This document shows positions 1 to 8,587 of a DNA stretch of 64,000 bases, one piece after another. Numbering within the stretch: the first letter of the stretch is position 1; each line of letters begins with the position of its first letter. Origin of the DNA: a gamma proteobacterium HIMB55 (GTDB taxonomy: Bacteria; Pseudomonadota; Gammaproteobacteria; Pseudomonadales; Halieaceae); NCBI GenBank assembly GCA_000227505.4, contig AGIF02000001.1, positions 206,035-270,034 on the forward strand. Direction: 5' to 3'. A program made the position numbers and the translations under genes. The notes under the pieces are model-generated. The model did not search any database and was not told the DNA's origin. It saw only the letters and a list, made by a program, of their open reading frames with translations.

Positions 1-53
1 GTTTGGGCGTTTTTTTTTAGCTACGCTTTGAAGGGGCTTCTTGTATTTTTCGA

Positions 54-1274
54 TTAGCCCTCGAACCGCTGGAAAACCAACGTTGCGTTGGTGCCACCGA
101 AGCCGAAACTATTCGACATGACGCGGTTCAACGTAACGCCTGTTCTCGCATTAGTTACCACGTCCATACCGTCAGCACCTTCGTCGAGTGTTTCGACATT
201 GGCCGACGCAGCGATGAAGTCGTTCTCCATCATAAGTAATGAGTAGATGGCTTCTTGAACACCTGCGGCACCGAGCGAGTGGCCTGAGAGTGATTTGGTG
301 GAGGCAATGGCGGGTGTGCTATCACCGAAAACCTCTCTTACCGCTTTTAATTCCTGGATATCTCCTGCAGGGGTGCTAGTGCCGTGTGCATTGATGTAAT
401 CAATATCGCCCTCGACGGTCGCCATTGCCTGCTGCATGCAACGAACAGCGCCTTCGCCCGAGGGTGCAACCATGTCGTGACCGTCAGAGGTAGCACCATA
501 ACCAACAACTTCGGCGTAGATTTTGGCACCGCGGGCCTGCGCGTGCTCGAGTGATTCAAGTACGAGCATCCCGCCGCCACCTGCAATGACGAAACCATCG
601 CGGTCCGCGTCGTAGGCGCGTGAAGCGCGATCTGGCGTTTCGTTGTACTTGGTCGACAGCGCACCCATTGCGTCAAACAGGCAGCTCAGTGACCAGTCAA
701 GTTCCTCACCGCCGCCGGCGAAGACAACGTCTTGTTTGCCGAGCTGGATTTGCTCCATCGCATTACCAATACAGTGCGCACTGGTAGAGCAAGCGGAGGA
801 AATCGAGTAGTTAACACCCTTAATCTGGAAGGGCGTGGCTAAGCAGGCAGATACGGTACTGCCCATGGTCTGTGTCACGCGATAGGGACCTACCCGACGG
901 AGACCGCGATCACGAAGAATGTCTGCGGCCTCAACTTGGCTGGCACTCGAAGCACCGCCAGAGCCAGCAATGATGCCCGTTCGTACGTTGGATACTTGCT
1001 CCGGTGCGAGACCGGAGTCTGCGATAGCCTGCTCCATACTCAAAAACGCGTAGCCCGCAGCGTCGCCCATAAAGCGCCATTGCTTGCGATCGATGTGTTC
1101 GGCGAGATCAATATCGGGCTTACCAGAAACCCAAGAGCGCATGCCTATTTCTTCCTGCGCTGGGTTGTAGCTAATGCCCGACTTACCTTGCTTAAGTGAG
1201 GACGTAACCTCTTCTGCATTGTTACCGAGGCTTGAGACGATTCCCAAGCCCGTAACGACAACACGTTTTGTCAT
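54..1274 (-). CDS. fabB: 3-oxoacyl-ACP synthase I (FabB)
   Basis: Beta-ketoacyl-ACP synthase of type II fatty acid synthesis. It elongates acyl-ACP with malonyl-ACP in the cytoplasm and is needed for unsaturated fatty acids. The 406-residue protein has the family length and the Cys-His-His triad: C162 in [10 protein letters not shown]297 in NAHGTSTP and H332 in GHSLGAAG. The ATG overlaps the fabA stop by one base (TAATG), so the pair is probably translationally coupled. The fabA-fabB order is the usual gammaproteobacterial arrangement for the anaerobic unsaturated fatty acid pathway. FabB rather than FabF is inferred from the fabA linkage and the length. Confidence 0.96.
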   Translation of the reverse strand: MTKRVVVTGLGIVSSLGNNAEEVTSSLKQGKSGISYNPAQEEIGMRSWVSGKPDIDLAEHIDRKQWRFMGDAAGYAFLSMEQAIADSGLAPEQVSNVRTGIIAGSGGASSASQVEAADILRDRGLRRVGPYRVTQTMGSTVSACLATPFQIKGVNYSISSACSTSAHCIGNAMEQIQLGKQDVVFAGGGEELDWSLSCLFDAMGALSTKYNETPDRASRAYDADRDGFVIAGGGGMLVLESLEHAQARGAKIYAEVVGYGATSDGHDMVAPSGEGAVRCMQQAMATVEGDIDYINAHGTSTPAGDIQELKAVREVFGDSTPAIASTKSLSGHSLGAAGVQEAIYSLLMMENDFIAASANVETLDEGADGMDVVTNARTGVTLNRVMSNSFGFGGTNATLVFQRFEG

Positions 1275-1807
1275 TAGAAATTATCCGTGGATTGGAACAA
1301 GCCGACGCGAAGGTCGGTCGCGGTATAGATTTCTCGGCCATCGACAGAGACAGAGCCGTCCGCAATTCCCATAACTAGCTTGCGCTCGATGACGCGCTTC
1401 ATTTCGATTTTATAGGTGACCAGCTTGCTGCTAGGCAGTATTTGCCCCGTAAACTTTACCTCACCTGAACCCAAAGCACGCCCGCGTCCAGGGTTGCCGC
1501 GCCAGCCCAAGAAAAAGCCAACAAGCTGCCACATCGCATCAAGGCCCAAACAGCCAGGCATCACGGGGTCGCCCGGGAAGTGGCAGTCAAAGAACCAGAG
1601 GTCTTTGTGAATATCGAGCTCGGCCAAAATCAAACCTTTGCCCGCCTTGCCGCCATCGCTGTTGATCTCGGTGATGCGGTCTAGCATCAGCATGTTATCT
1701 ATCGGCAGCTTGGCATTGCCGGGTCCAAAGAGATTACCCATACCACAGGCGACTAGCTCGTCTTTGGCGTAGGCATTTTGGGGGGTAAATACAAATTCTT
1801 CAGTCAT
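1274..1807 (-). CDS. fabA: 3-hydroxydecanoyl-ACP dehydratase/isomerase (FabA)
   Basis: Dehydrates 3-hydroxyacyl-ACP and isomerises trans-2- to cis-3-decenoyl-ACP, which is the branch point to unsaturated fatty acids. The 177-residue hot-dog-fold protein carries the catalytic histidine H76 in [11 protein letters not shown] and the acid D90 in GLDAMWQL, matching the His/Asp pair of the E. coli enzyme with a small offset. It is the first gene of a fabAB operon. The upstream 1808-2019 region, shared with the divergent manC-type gene, must hold the promoter. I could not identify a FabR or FadR operator there by eye. Confidence 0.96.
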   Translation of the reverse strand: MTEEFVFTPQNAYAKDELVACGMGNLFGPGNAKLPIDNMLMLDRITEINSDGGKAGKGLILAELDIHKDLWFFDCHFPGDPVMPGCLGLDAMWQLVGFFLGWRGNPGRGRALGSGEVKFTGQILPSSKLVTYKIEMKRVIERKLVMGIADGSVSVDGREIYTATDLRVGLFQSTDNF

Positions 1808-2019
1808 TTGCGTAGGGTACCTCGCTGGCTTCTGACTTGCACTCGGTTTAATGGTGCGGAGTGGAGGATGTCACAATTGCTTCCTAACCGTGAAAAAAAT
1901 TCATCGGGCCGTCGCTCGATATCGTGTTGAAGTAGTCAAGCTGTCATAAATGCACCGTAGCTTCAGTACACAAGAGACCGTATGCTGGGGCGTGTGGTGC
2001 GTTATTCTGGGGTTTTTCT

Positions 2020-3441
2020 TTGGTGTCGTTAGTTACGCCGGTGTTGCTTTGTGGTGGTGTTGGGAGTCGGCTTTGGCCTGTTTCTCGGCAGGGCCGACCC
2101 AAACAATACCTCAACCTAATTGGCGAGCAGTCCATGCTCCAGCAAACCCTCGCGCGTTTAGAGGGTCTCAAGCAGAATGATCCAATCATTGTCTGTAACG
2201 ACGAGCACCGCTTCTTGGTGGCGGAGCAGTTGCGACAACTCGGCATCGAGCAGGCAACGATTATTCTGGAGCCTGAGGGTAAAAATACGGCACCGGCTAT
2301 CGCCTTGGCGGCCCACGCTGCGTCGGCGTCTGATCCGGAGTCCTTGCTACTGGTGCTCCCAGCGGATCATTACATTGGTCGACCCGAGGACTTGCGCAAT
2401 GCCATTACCGCAGCCATCGATGTGGCAAGCGACCAAAAGTTAGTGACCTTTGGTTTGATTCCCTCACGTCCTGAGACGGGCTATGGCTATATCAAACGAG
2501 GCGCGGATATCACTGAGCATGCCGCCGTCCTCGAAACCTTTGTTGAAAAGCCAGATGTAGAAACCGCAGAGGCATACCTTGCGTCCGGTGAGTACGTATG
2601 GAACAGCGGCATGTTCATGTTCTCGGCTCAAGCGTACTTGTCCGCTTTGGAATCGAGTCAGACGGATGTGGCTACCGCCTGTCGTGAGTCGATGAATGCT
2701 GCAGAGCGAGATCTGGACTTTATTCGTCCCGATGCCGACATATTCGCAACAAGCCCGGCAGACAGTATCGATTACGCGGTTATGGAGCACACCACCGACG
2801 GAGCCGTGGTCTCGCTGGATTGTGACTGGAGCGATATTGGTGCTTGGTCAGCGCTGTGGGAAGCAGGGGCAAAGGATGAGTCGGGTAATGTCACCGAGGG
2901 TGATGTGGTTCTCGATAATACGAGCAACAGCTACATCCGCAGTCAGTCGCGCTTGGTGACGACCACAGGGGTTAAAGACTTAGTCGTTGTCGAAACCGCT
3001 GATGCGGTGATGGTGGCTGATCGATATTCGGTACAGGACGTCAAAAACATTGTCTCGGCGTTGAAGTCTGCATCGCGAGCTGAGGCTGATAGCCATCGAC
3101 GCGTCTTTCGGCCTTGGGGCTCCTATGAATTGTTGGTGGAGGGCGAGGGTTTTCAAGTAAAACGGATTGTAGTGAATCCAGGCCAGCGACTCTCGCTACA
3201 ACTGCACCATCACCGAGCGGAACACTGGGTGGTCGTAAGAGGTACTGCGGAGGTCGTGAACGGTGAAGAAACGTTGCTCCTCACTGAGGATCAGTCGACC
3301 TATATTCCGATCGGCGCCAAGCATCGACTTAGTAATTCAGGCCAAGATCCGCTAGAACTAATTGAGGTGCAGTCCGGTAGTTATCTAGGTGAGGATGACA
3401 TTGTGCGGTTCGAGGATGTGTACGGTCGTTCCACGGATTGA
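2020..3441 (+). CDS. Mannose-1-phosphate guanylyltransferase / mannose-6-phosphate isomerase (type II, bifunctional)
   Basis: Bifunctional ManC/AlgA/CpsB-type enzyme making GDP-mannose from mannose-1-phosphate, with a C-terminal cupin-type phosphomannose isomerase. The N-terminal nucleotidyltransferase signature LCGGVGSRLWPVSR lies at residues 9-22, followed by RPKQYLNL. FVEKPD and WNSGMF motifs follow. The C-terminal cupin begins near residue 364 (RPWGSYE) with LQLHHHRAEHW and a later ligand region near PIGAKHRLSN. Length of about 473 is typical. The start is uncertain: TTG at 2020 or GTG at 2023, both weakly supported by a GGGG tract upstream. With galU and the phosphomutase downstream it forms a sugar-nucleotide supply block for exopolysaccharide or LPS. 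Confidence 0.93.
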   Translation: MVSLVTPVLLCGGVGSRLWPVSRQGRPKQYLNLIGEQSMLQQTLARLEGLKQNDPIIVCNDEHRFLVAEQLRQLGIEQATIILEPEGKNTAPAIALAAHAASASDPESLLLVLPADHYIGRPEDLRNAITAAIDVASDQKLVTFGLIPSRPETGYGYIKRGADITEHAAVLETFVEKPDVETAEAYLASGEYVWNSGMFMFSAQAYLSALESSQTDVATACRESMNAAERDLDFIRPDADIFATSPADSIDYAVMEHTTDGAVVSLDCDWSDIGAWSALWEAGAKDESGNVTEGDVVLDNTSNSYIRSQSRLVTTTGVKDLVVVETADAVMVADRYSVQDVKNIVSALKSASRAEADSHRRVFRPWGSYELLVEGEGFQVKRIVVNPGQRLSLQLHHHRAEHWVVVRGTAEVVNGEETLLLTEDQSTYIPIGAKHRLSNSGQDPLELIEVQSGSYLGEDDIVRFEDVYGRSTD

Positions 3442-3559
3442 GCGATACGGGCGGAGGCATCCGGCGTGCTTTTCAGTGTGGGAGCCTCGGCGCAGTGCTT
3501 AGTTGAGGTGCAGATAGGGTGAGTAAAGCGGCTATTGCCAAACATGAAGAGGATCAAAA

Positions 3560-4390
3560 ATGATTGAGAAGTGTTTATTTCCAGTAGCGGGTTACGGAAC
3601 GCGCTTTTTGCCTGCAACCAAAAGCACGGCGAAGGAAATGCTGCCGATCGTGAACAAACCTTTGCTTCAGTACGGAGTGGAAGAGGCGCTGGCCGCAGGG
3701 ATGAACAACTGCGCCTTCGTGACGGGACGAGGGAAGCGAGCCATAGCTGATCACTTCGATATTTCTTACGAGTTAGAGCATGAGATTTCAGGCACCTCGA
3801 AAGAGAAGTACCTTGAAGGAATTCGCGATGTCATTGGTCGAGGCGTCTTCACCATGGTCCGCCAGCGTGAGATGAAAGGCTTGGGCCACGCTATCTTGAC
3901 AGGCGAGCCTTTGATTGGCGATCAAGCTTTCGGCGTGGTACTAGCGGATGACCTCTGCATTAATCAAGAAGGACCTGGCGTTCTGCAGCAAATGGCCGAG
4001 CTGTATAACCAGTTTCGCTGTTCGATAGTCGCGGTGATGGAAGTGCCCGAAGATCAAATCAGCGCGTACGGTGTGATTGCTGGTGAAGCCATGGGCGATA
4101 GCCTGTATCGAGTCGACAAGATGGTCGAAAAACCCGCCGCAGAGGACGCGCCGTCGAATCTCGCAGTTATTGGGCGGTATATACTGACGCCCGACATTTT
4201 CGAGATTATTCGTGAAACACCTCCGGGTAAAAATGGCGAGGTGCAGATTACCGACGCGCTAATGACGCAGGCCAAAAAGGGGTGCGTTCTGGCCTACAAA
4301 TTCAAGGGCCAGCGATTTGATTGCGGTAGCGTGCCTGGTTTTGTCGAAGCAACGAACTTTGTCTACGAGAATATTTATTACGACCTGTAA
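3560..4390 (+). CDS. galU: UTP-glucose-1-phosphate uridylyltransferase (GalU)
   Basis: Makes UDP-glucose for LPS, capsule and exopolysaccharide synthesis. The 276-residue protein has the family N-terminus (FPVAGYGTRFLPATKS) with the nucleotide-binding GxGTRFLPxTK motif, then KEMLPIVNKP, LADDLC near residue 131 and the MVEKP and NGEVQITDAL motifs. A GAGGA ribosome binding site lies just upstream of the ATG at 3560. It sits 118 bases after the mannose-1-phosphate guanylyltransferase and 11 bases before the phosphomutase, consistent with coordinated expression. Confidence 0.95.
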   Translation: MIEKCLFPVAGYGTRFLPATKSTAKEMLPIVNKPLLQYGVEEALAAGMNNCAFVTGRGKRAIADHFDISYELEHEISGTSKEKYLEGIRDVIGRGVFTMVRQREMKGLGHAILTGEPLIGDQAFGVVLADDLCINQEGPGVLQQMAELYNQFRCSIVAVMEVPEDQISAYGVIAGEAMGDSLYRVDKMVEKPAAEDAPSNLAVIGRYILTPDIFEIIRETPPGKNGEVQITDALMTQAKKGCVLAYKFKGQRFDCGSVPGFVEATNFVYENIYYDL

Positions 4391-4401
4391 GGAACGCACC
4401 T

Positions 4402-5757
4402 GTGTCTGAGCCGATCCGCTGCTTTAAATCCTATGATGTGCGAGGCCGCATCCCCGATGAACTTAACGAGGATATTGCCCGACGCATTGGCCGCGGATAC
4501 GCCGAGGTGATCAATCCCGGTACTGTTGTGGTCGGTCACGACATTCGCCTAACGTCTGAGTCGATCAAAGCAGCCTTGGTAGATGGCCTGCGCGAGCAAG
4601 GCGTCGATGTGTTCGACATTGGCCAGTGCGGAACGGAAGAGATTTATTTCGCGACCTCGCACTTGAAGGTCGGTGGTGGTATTTGCGTCACAGCGAGTCA
4701 CAACCCTAAAGATTACAACGGCATGAAATTCGTGCGCGCCGAATCAAAGCCCATCTCGGGTGACTCAGGTCTCAAAGAGATTCAGGCGAAAGCCGAGGCT
4801 GATGACTTCACACCCGCTGCGACGCGCGGCAGTTACGAGTCAGTCGATACCAGCGGCGCCTACGTAGAGCACCTGCTGAGCTATGTCGACACTGCATCGC
4901 TCAAGCCACTCAAGATTGTCTGTACAGCGGGCAATGGCGGCGCAGGTCGCGTGGTCGACTTGCTCGAGCCTCACCTACCCTTTGAGTTCATCAAGTTACA
5001 CCATGAAGCAGACGGCCATTTTCCAAACGGGGTACCTAACCCGATGCTCGAGGAAAATCGTGTCGCGTCAGCCGCTTTGGTGCGCGAGTCCGGTGCTGAC
5101 TTGGGTATCGCCTGGGATGGCGATTTCGATCGTTGCTTCTTTTACGACCATACGGGCGAGTTTATCGAGGGCTACTACGTTGTTGGGCTACTTGCCTCCG
5201 CTTTCCTAGCAAAGGGGAGTGACCAAATCGTGGTTCACGACCCCCGGCTTACCTGGAACACCATCGACGTTGCGCAATCTGCGGGTGGCTCGGCAGAGCA
5301 GAGTAAAACAGGTCACGCGTTCATCAAGGAAACCATGCGACGGGTTGATGCTGTATATGGTGGGGAAATGAGCGCACACCACTATTTCCGCGACTTCGCT
5401 TACTGTGACAGCGGCATGATCCCTTGGCTCTTGGTAGCGGAGATTATGTCTGCTACGGGTAAGACGCTTGCATCGCTTGTGGAAGAACGCACGCATGCCT
5501 TTCCTTGCTCAGGCGAAATCAACCGTACGGTCGCTGATGCGCCAGCGCTGATCGCCAAGGTTGAAGACCTGTATGCGGAGGGTGCGAATACTATCGAGCA
5601 CATGGATGGTTTGAGCCTGAGTTATGACGATTGGCGCTTCAATCTCCGCATGTCCAACACCGAGCCCGTGGTGCGCTTGAACGTTGAGAGTCGTGGCGAC
5701 GCGGCGCTAATGCGAGCGAAGACGGAAGAATTACTGGCGATTATCGACGCAGCCTGA
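4402..5757 (+). CDS. Phosphomannomutase/phosphoglucomutase
   Basis: Alpha-D-phosphohexomutase that interconverts mannose-6-P and mannose-1-P (and probably glucose phosphates), supplying both neighbouring nucleotidyltransferases. The phospho-serine loop TASHNPKDYNGMKF has S99. The metal loop WDGDFDR supplies D239, D241 and D243. The sugar-binding GEMSAHHYFRD loop and the phosphate-binding RMSNTEPVVRLN loop near the C-terminus are present, so all four domains are there in 451 residues. The start is GTG at 4402 with GGAA upstream. The sequence looks closer to the CpsG/ManB type than to bifunctional AlgC, so no symbol is assigned. Confidence 0.93.
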   Translation: MSEPIRCFKSYDVRGRIPDELNEDIARRIGRGYAEVINPGTVVVGHDIRLTSESIKAALVDGLREQGVDVFDIGQCGTEEIYFATSHLKVGGGICVTASHNPKDYNGMKFVRAESKPISGDSGLKEIQAKAEADDFTPAATRGSYESVDTSGAYVEHLLSYVDTASLKPLKIVCTAGNGGAGRVVDLLEPHLPFEFIKLHHEADGHFPNGVPNPMLEENRVASAALVRESGADLGIAWDGDFDRCFFYDHTGEFIEGYYVVGLLASAFLAKGSDQIVVHDPRLTWNTIDVAQSAGGSAEQSKTGHAFIKETMRRVDAVYGGEMSAHHYFRDFAYCDSGMIPWLLVAEIMSATGKTLASLVEERTHAFPCSGEINRTVADAPALIAKVEDLYAEGANTIEHMDGLSLSYDDWRFNLRMSNTEPVVRLNVESRGDAALMRAKTEELLAIIDAA

Positions 5758-5881
5758 AGACTCAGCCCGTTTGAAACTCGCAGTCAAAATCTGATCTCAC
5801 TGCGCGTCGATTGACGAACCGATGCGCGCCACCTAGCCTGTCTTAATAATAAAAACGCTGGTAACAGGAGTGTCACCTGCC

Positions 5882-6850
5882 ATGGAAATGAAACCTTTTA
5901 AGCCGTTTGGCTCCGTGAGTGCGCTTACCTTGGGCGGCGGAGGTCTTGGGCAGGTATGGGGTGAGACCACTCGAGAAGAAGCGGTTGCCACTGCTCGCCT
6001 TGCACTTGATTGTGGGATTACCCATTTCGATATGGCCCCAATGTACGGACGTGGTGAAGCCGAGAAGGTGATTGGTGAAGCCTTCAAGGGTATGGATACC
6101 TCGAAGCTTAATTTTACGACTAAGTACCGGCTCGGTCGCGTAGACGATGCCATCACCTACGACAAGCTAAATGCATCACTGACGCGATCCCTCGAGACCA
6201 TGGGTATTGAGCGCGCCGATCTTTTCTTGCTGCACTCGCAACTGATAGAGGATGACCATGTGCTGCATCAGCTCGATGAGCATCGGGACCGTCTTGCAAC
6301 GCCTCGCAGTTATCTTTTGGAATCTGTAGTTCCTGCATTTGAGCGCCTCATGGCCGAGGGAAAGATCGGCGGTTGGGGTTTTGCGCTAGGGCAGGAGTCC
6401 GCACTGGAAGCGGTGATTGCCAGTGACACACCACCGAGCGCGGTCCAATGCGTGGTTAACCCACTCAATTCAGCGGGCAATATCGCTTACACCACCGAGA
6501 CCTTTGATGGTCGCAAGATATTAGATGCGTGCATCAAACACGATGTACCGGCTTTGGCGATTCGTGCCGTGCAGGCCGGCGCATTGACCTCTGCCATGGA
6601 CCGCGAGTTACCTGCTGATGATGCCGATCAACGTGATTTCGATCGTGCCGCTGGGTTTCGGAAGCTTGCGGCTGAATGGGGACAGACACCCGCGCGCTTG
6701 GCTCATCGATACTCGCTCGCCATTGATGGTCCAAGCTCTGTGATTCTGGGCGTAAAGAATCGTGAGGAGCTGATTGAGTGTGTCGAAGCAGAACGAGATC
6801 CAAGACTTACCCCGGCCGAGTGCCAGCAGCTAGAAGCCGTGTGTGCCTGA
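5882..6850 (+). CDS. Aldo/keto reductase
   Basis: NAD(P)H-dependent aldo/keto reductase with a TIM barrel. The catalytic tetrad is visible: Asp in HFDMAP, Tyr in MYGRGEAE, Lys in TTKYRLGR and His in LLHSQL. The C-terminal cofactor-binding stretch (SSVILGVKNREEL) is also present. The architecture resembles D-threo-aldose or galactose dehydrogenase-like members, but the substrate cannot be read from sequence. A GTG at 5870 directly abuts the AGGAG motif and has no spacing, so the ATG at 5882, 11 bases after AGGAG, is preferred. It stands alone between the sugar-nucleotide block and the thiolase. A 16-bp palindrome overlaps its stop codon. Confidence 0.85.
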   Translation: MEMKPFKPFGSVSALTLGGGGLGQVWGETTREEAVATARLALDCGITHFDMAPMYGRGEAEKVIGEAFKGMDTSKLNFTTKYRLGRVDDAITYDKLNASLTRSLETMGIERADLFLLHSQLIEDDHVLHQLDEHRDRLATPRSYLLESVVPAFERLMAEGKIGGWGFALGQESALEAVIASDTPPSAVQCVVNPLNSAGNIAYTTETFDGRKILDACIKHDVPALAIRAVQAGALTSAMDRELPADDADQRDFDRAAGFRKLAAEWGQTPARLAHRYSLAIDGPSSVILGVKNREELIECVEAERDPRLTPAECQQLEAVCA

Positions 6851-6862
6851 TTGATCAATCAG
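6847..6862. repeat. Perfect 16-bp palindrome over the aldo/keto reductase stop codon
   Basis: CTGATTGATCAATCAG is perfectly self-complementary and includes the TGA stop at 6848-6850. There is no downstream T tract, so it is not a classical intrinsic terminator. It may be a protein-binding site or chance. The following 250 bases up to the thiolase hold only a weak AAGCCT/AGGCTT hairpin at 6922-6936. Confidence 0.5.
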
Positions 6863-7115
6863 TCGACTCGTTAGATTACTGTCACGCAGCGGGTTTACTG
6901 CCGATCACGGTCTTACTCTAAAAGCCTTTCAGGCTTGGCCTTGACCAGCATACGCGGTGCCATTAGCGTTACACGGGAATTAACGGAAGTGTGCGCGCAT
7001 TTGTTTTGGAAGCGACTGCTTTCCTGAGAAGTGATTTCGCTCACAACCGATAATCAAATAACCACATAAGAACAGGCACAAAGTGCCTATCTAACTCACG
7101 ACTGGGAGAATCCTC

Positions 7116-8357
7116 ATGGGTCATGCATACATCGTAGACACTTGTCGCACACCGCGCGGTATCGGAAAAGTTGGAAAAGGCGCACTTGCGCACCTACACC
7201 CTTCGTATCTCGGGTCGACCGTTCTGGCTGCGCTTGCAGAGCGAAACAATCTCAACACCAGCGAGGTTGATGACATTATCTGGGGTACGTCCTCGCAGAG
7301 CGGAAAGCAAGGTGGTGACCTCGGTCGTATGGCAGCACTCAATGCTGGCTACGACGTTCGCTCTTCAGGTGTCACTCTCGATCGTTTCTGTGGCTCAGGT
7401 ATCACAACCGTTAATTTGGCTGCGGCGCAGGTGATGTCAGGTATGGAAGACCTGGTTATTGCCGGTGGCACAGAAATGATGAGCTATCACTCGCAGATCG
7501 GTGATCCAAGCAAGCCGCCTATGATTGATTCGGGCAACCTCGAGCTTCGTGCAATGCATCCGCAGTCGCAACAGGGTGTGTGCGCGGACGCTATTGCCAC
7601 ACTCGAGGGTATTGATCGTGATGCCGTTGACGATCTTGCGCTGGTAAGTCAGGCGCGTGCTGCCCGTGCGATTGCGGAAGGTCGTTTCGATAAGTCACTG
7701 ATCACCGTTAAGAACCCTGACGGCACAGTAGCCCTCGACCACGAAGAGTTCCCTCGTCCACAAACAACGAAGGAAGGCCTTTCGGAGCTAAAGACGGTCT
7801 TCAGTGTGTTGCGTGACGTGCCCGTCGATGAGCAGGGAACGACTTATGGTGCGCTGATTCAGCAGAAATATCCTGAAATCACCGAGTTCAATCACATTCA
7901 CCACGCCGGTAACTCATCGGGTGTTGTGGACGGAGCGGCAGCGTTGCTGCTCGCCTCTGAATCGTACATGGAGCGAACCGGCATGACGCCGCGTGCGCGC
8001 ATTGTTGCTACAGCCAACATGGGTGATTGCCCAACGTTGATGTTGAATGCGCCTGTGCCTGCAGCAGAAAAGGTGCTGATGAAAGCTGGTCTGACTAAGG
8101 ACGACATCGACGTCTGGGAAATTAACGAGGCGTTTTCTGTCGTAGCTGAACGCTTCATTCGTCGTCTCGATCTTGATCGTGAGAAAGTGAACATCAACGG
8201 CGGCGCTATGGCACTGGGTCACCCGATTGGCGCAACAGGTTCGATCCTTGTTGGTACAGCGCTGGATGAGCTCGAGCGGCAGGGCGGTCGTTACGCGCTG
8301 ATCACTATGTGCGCCGCTGGCGGCATGGCTCCAGCCATCATTATCGAGCGGGTCTAA
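7116..8357 (+). CDS. Acetyl-CoA C-acyltransferase (thiolase)
   Basis: Thiolase that cleaves 3-ketoacyl-CoA with CoA, or condenses acetyl-CoA, in fatty acid or related acyl-CoA metabolism. Catalytic residues are C92 in DRFCGSG, H369 in ALGHPIGATG and C399 in MCAAGGMAPA, all in the expected contexts for a 413-residue enzyme. A GGGAG ribosome binding site precedes the ATG. There is no adjacent hydroxyacyl-CoA dehydrogenase/hydratase, so it is not a canonical FadA partner of FadB here. It is monocistronic and followed by a strong terminator at 8418-8445. Confidence 0.93.
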   Translation: MGHAYIVDTCRTPRGIGKVGKGALAHLHPSYLGSTVLAALAERNNLNTSEVDDIIWGTSSQSGKQGGDLGRMAALNAGYDVRSSGVTLDRFCGSGITTVNLAAAQVMSGMEDLVIAGGTEMMSYHSQIGDPSKPPMIDSGNLELRAMHPQSQQGVCADAIATLEGIDRDAVDDLALVSQARAARAIAEGRFDKSLITVKNPDGTVALDHEEFPRPQTTKEGLSELKTVFSVLRDVPVDEQGTTYGALIQQKYPEITEFNHIHHAGNSSGVVDGAAALLLASESYMERTGMTPRARIVATANMGDCPTLMLNAPVPAAEKVLMKAGLTKDDIDVWEINEAFSVVAERFIRRLDLDREKVNINGGAMALGHPIGATGSILVGTALDELERQGGRYALITMCAAGGMAPAIIIERV

Positions 8358-8417
8358 CGAGTGACTCCGCTCGTATCTGCTTAGGTTGGGCTAACGGCCT
8401 AACCAAAACCTAAACCG

Positions 8418-8445
8418 AAAAGCCCGGCATTAGCCGGGCTTTTTG
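8418..8445. terminator. Intrinsic terminator between thiolase and pgi
   Basis: 8-bp perfect GC-rich stem AGCCCGGC / GCCGGGCT (8421-8428 with 8433-8440), ATTA loop, flanked by A's on the left and T's on the right. The flanks allow it to work in both directions for the convergent thiolase and pgi genes. Confidence 0.9.
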
Positions 8446-8558
8446 TATGTGATTCTTTTCTGCGCCCAAGTGCCTCAGTACCTAAGTACGCACGACTCCC
8501 CGAGTTACTTAGCGCCTGCCTTGGCTGGTTGGCGAGGTTTTGCGTAGCTCCTGAAGGC

Positions 8559-8576
8559 CATGCGCTCTAGCGCATG
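8559..8576. repeat. Hairpin 3' of pgi
   Basis: Perfect inverted repeat CATGCGCT-CT-AGCGCATG just beyond the pgi stop. It has no T tract in either direction, so it is at most an RNA-end stabiliser or part of a factor-dependent terminator. Confidence 0.45.
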
Positions 8577-8587
8577 AGTCCTGCATT

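Noticed and set aside
1808-2019. FabR- or FadR-type operator upstream of fabA
   Set aside because: No recognisable palindromic match was found by eye; a motif scan would be needed to claim one.
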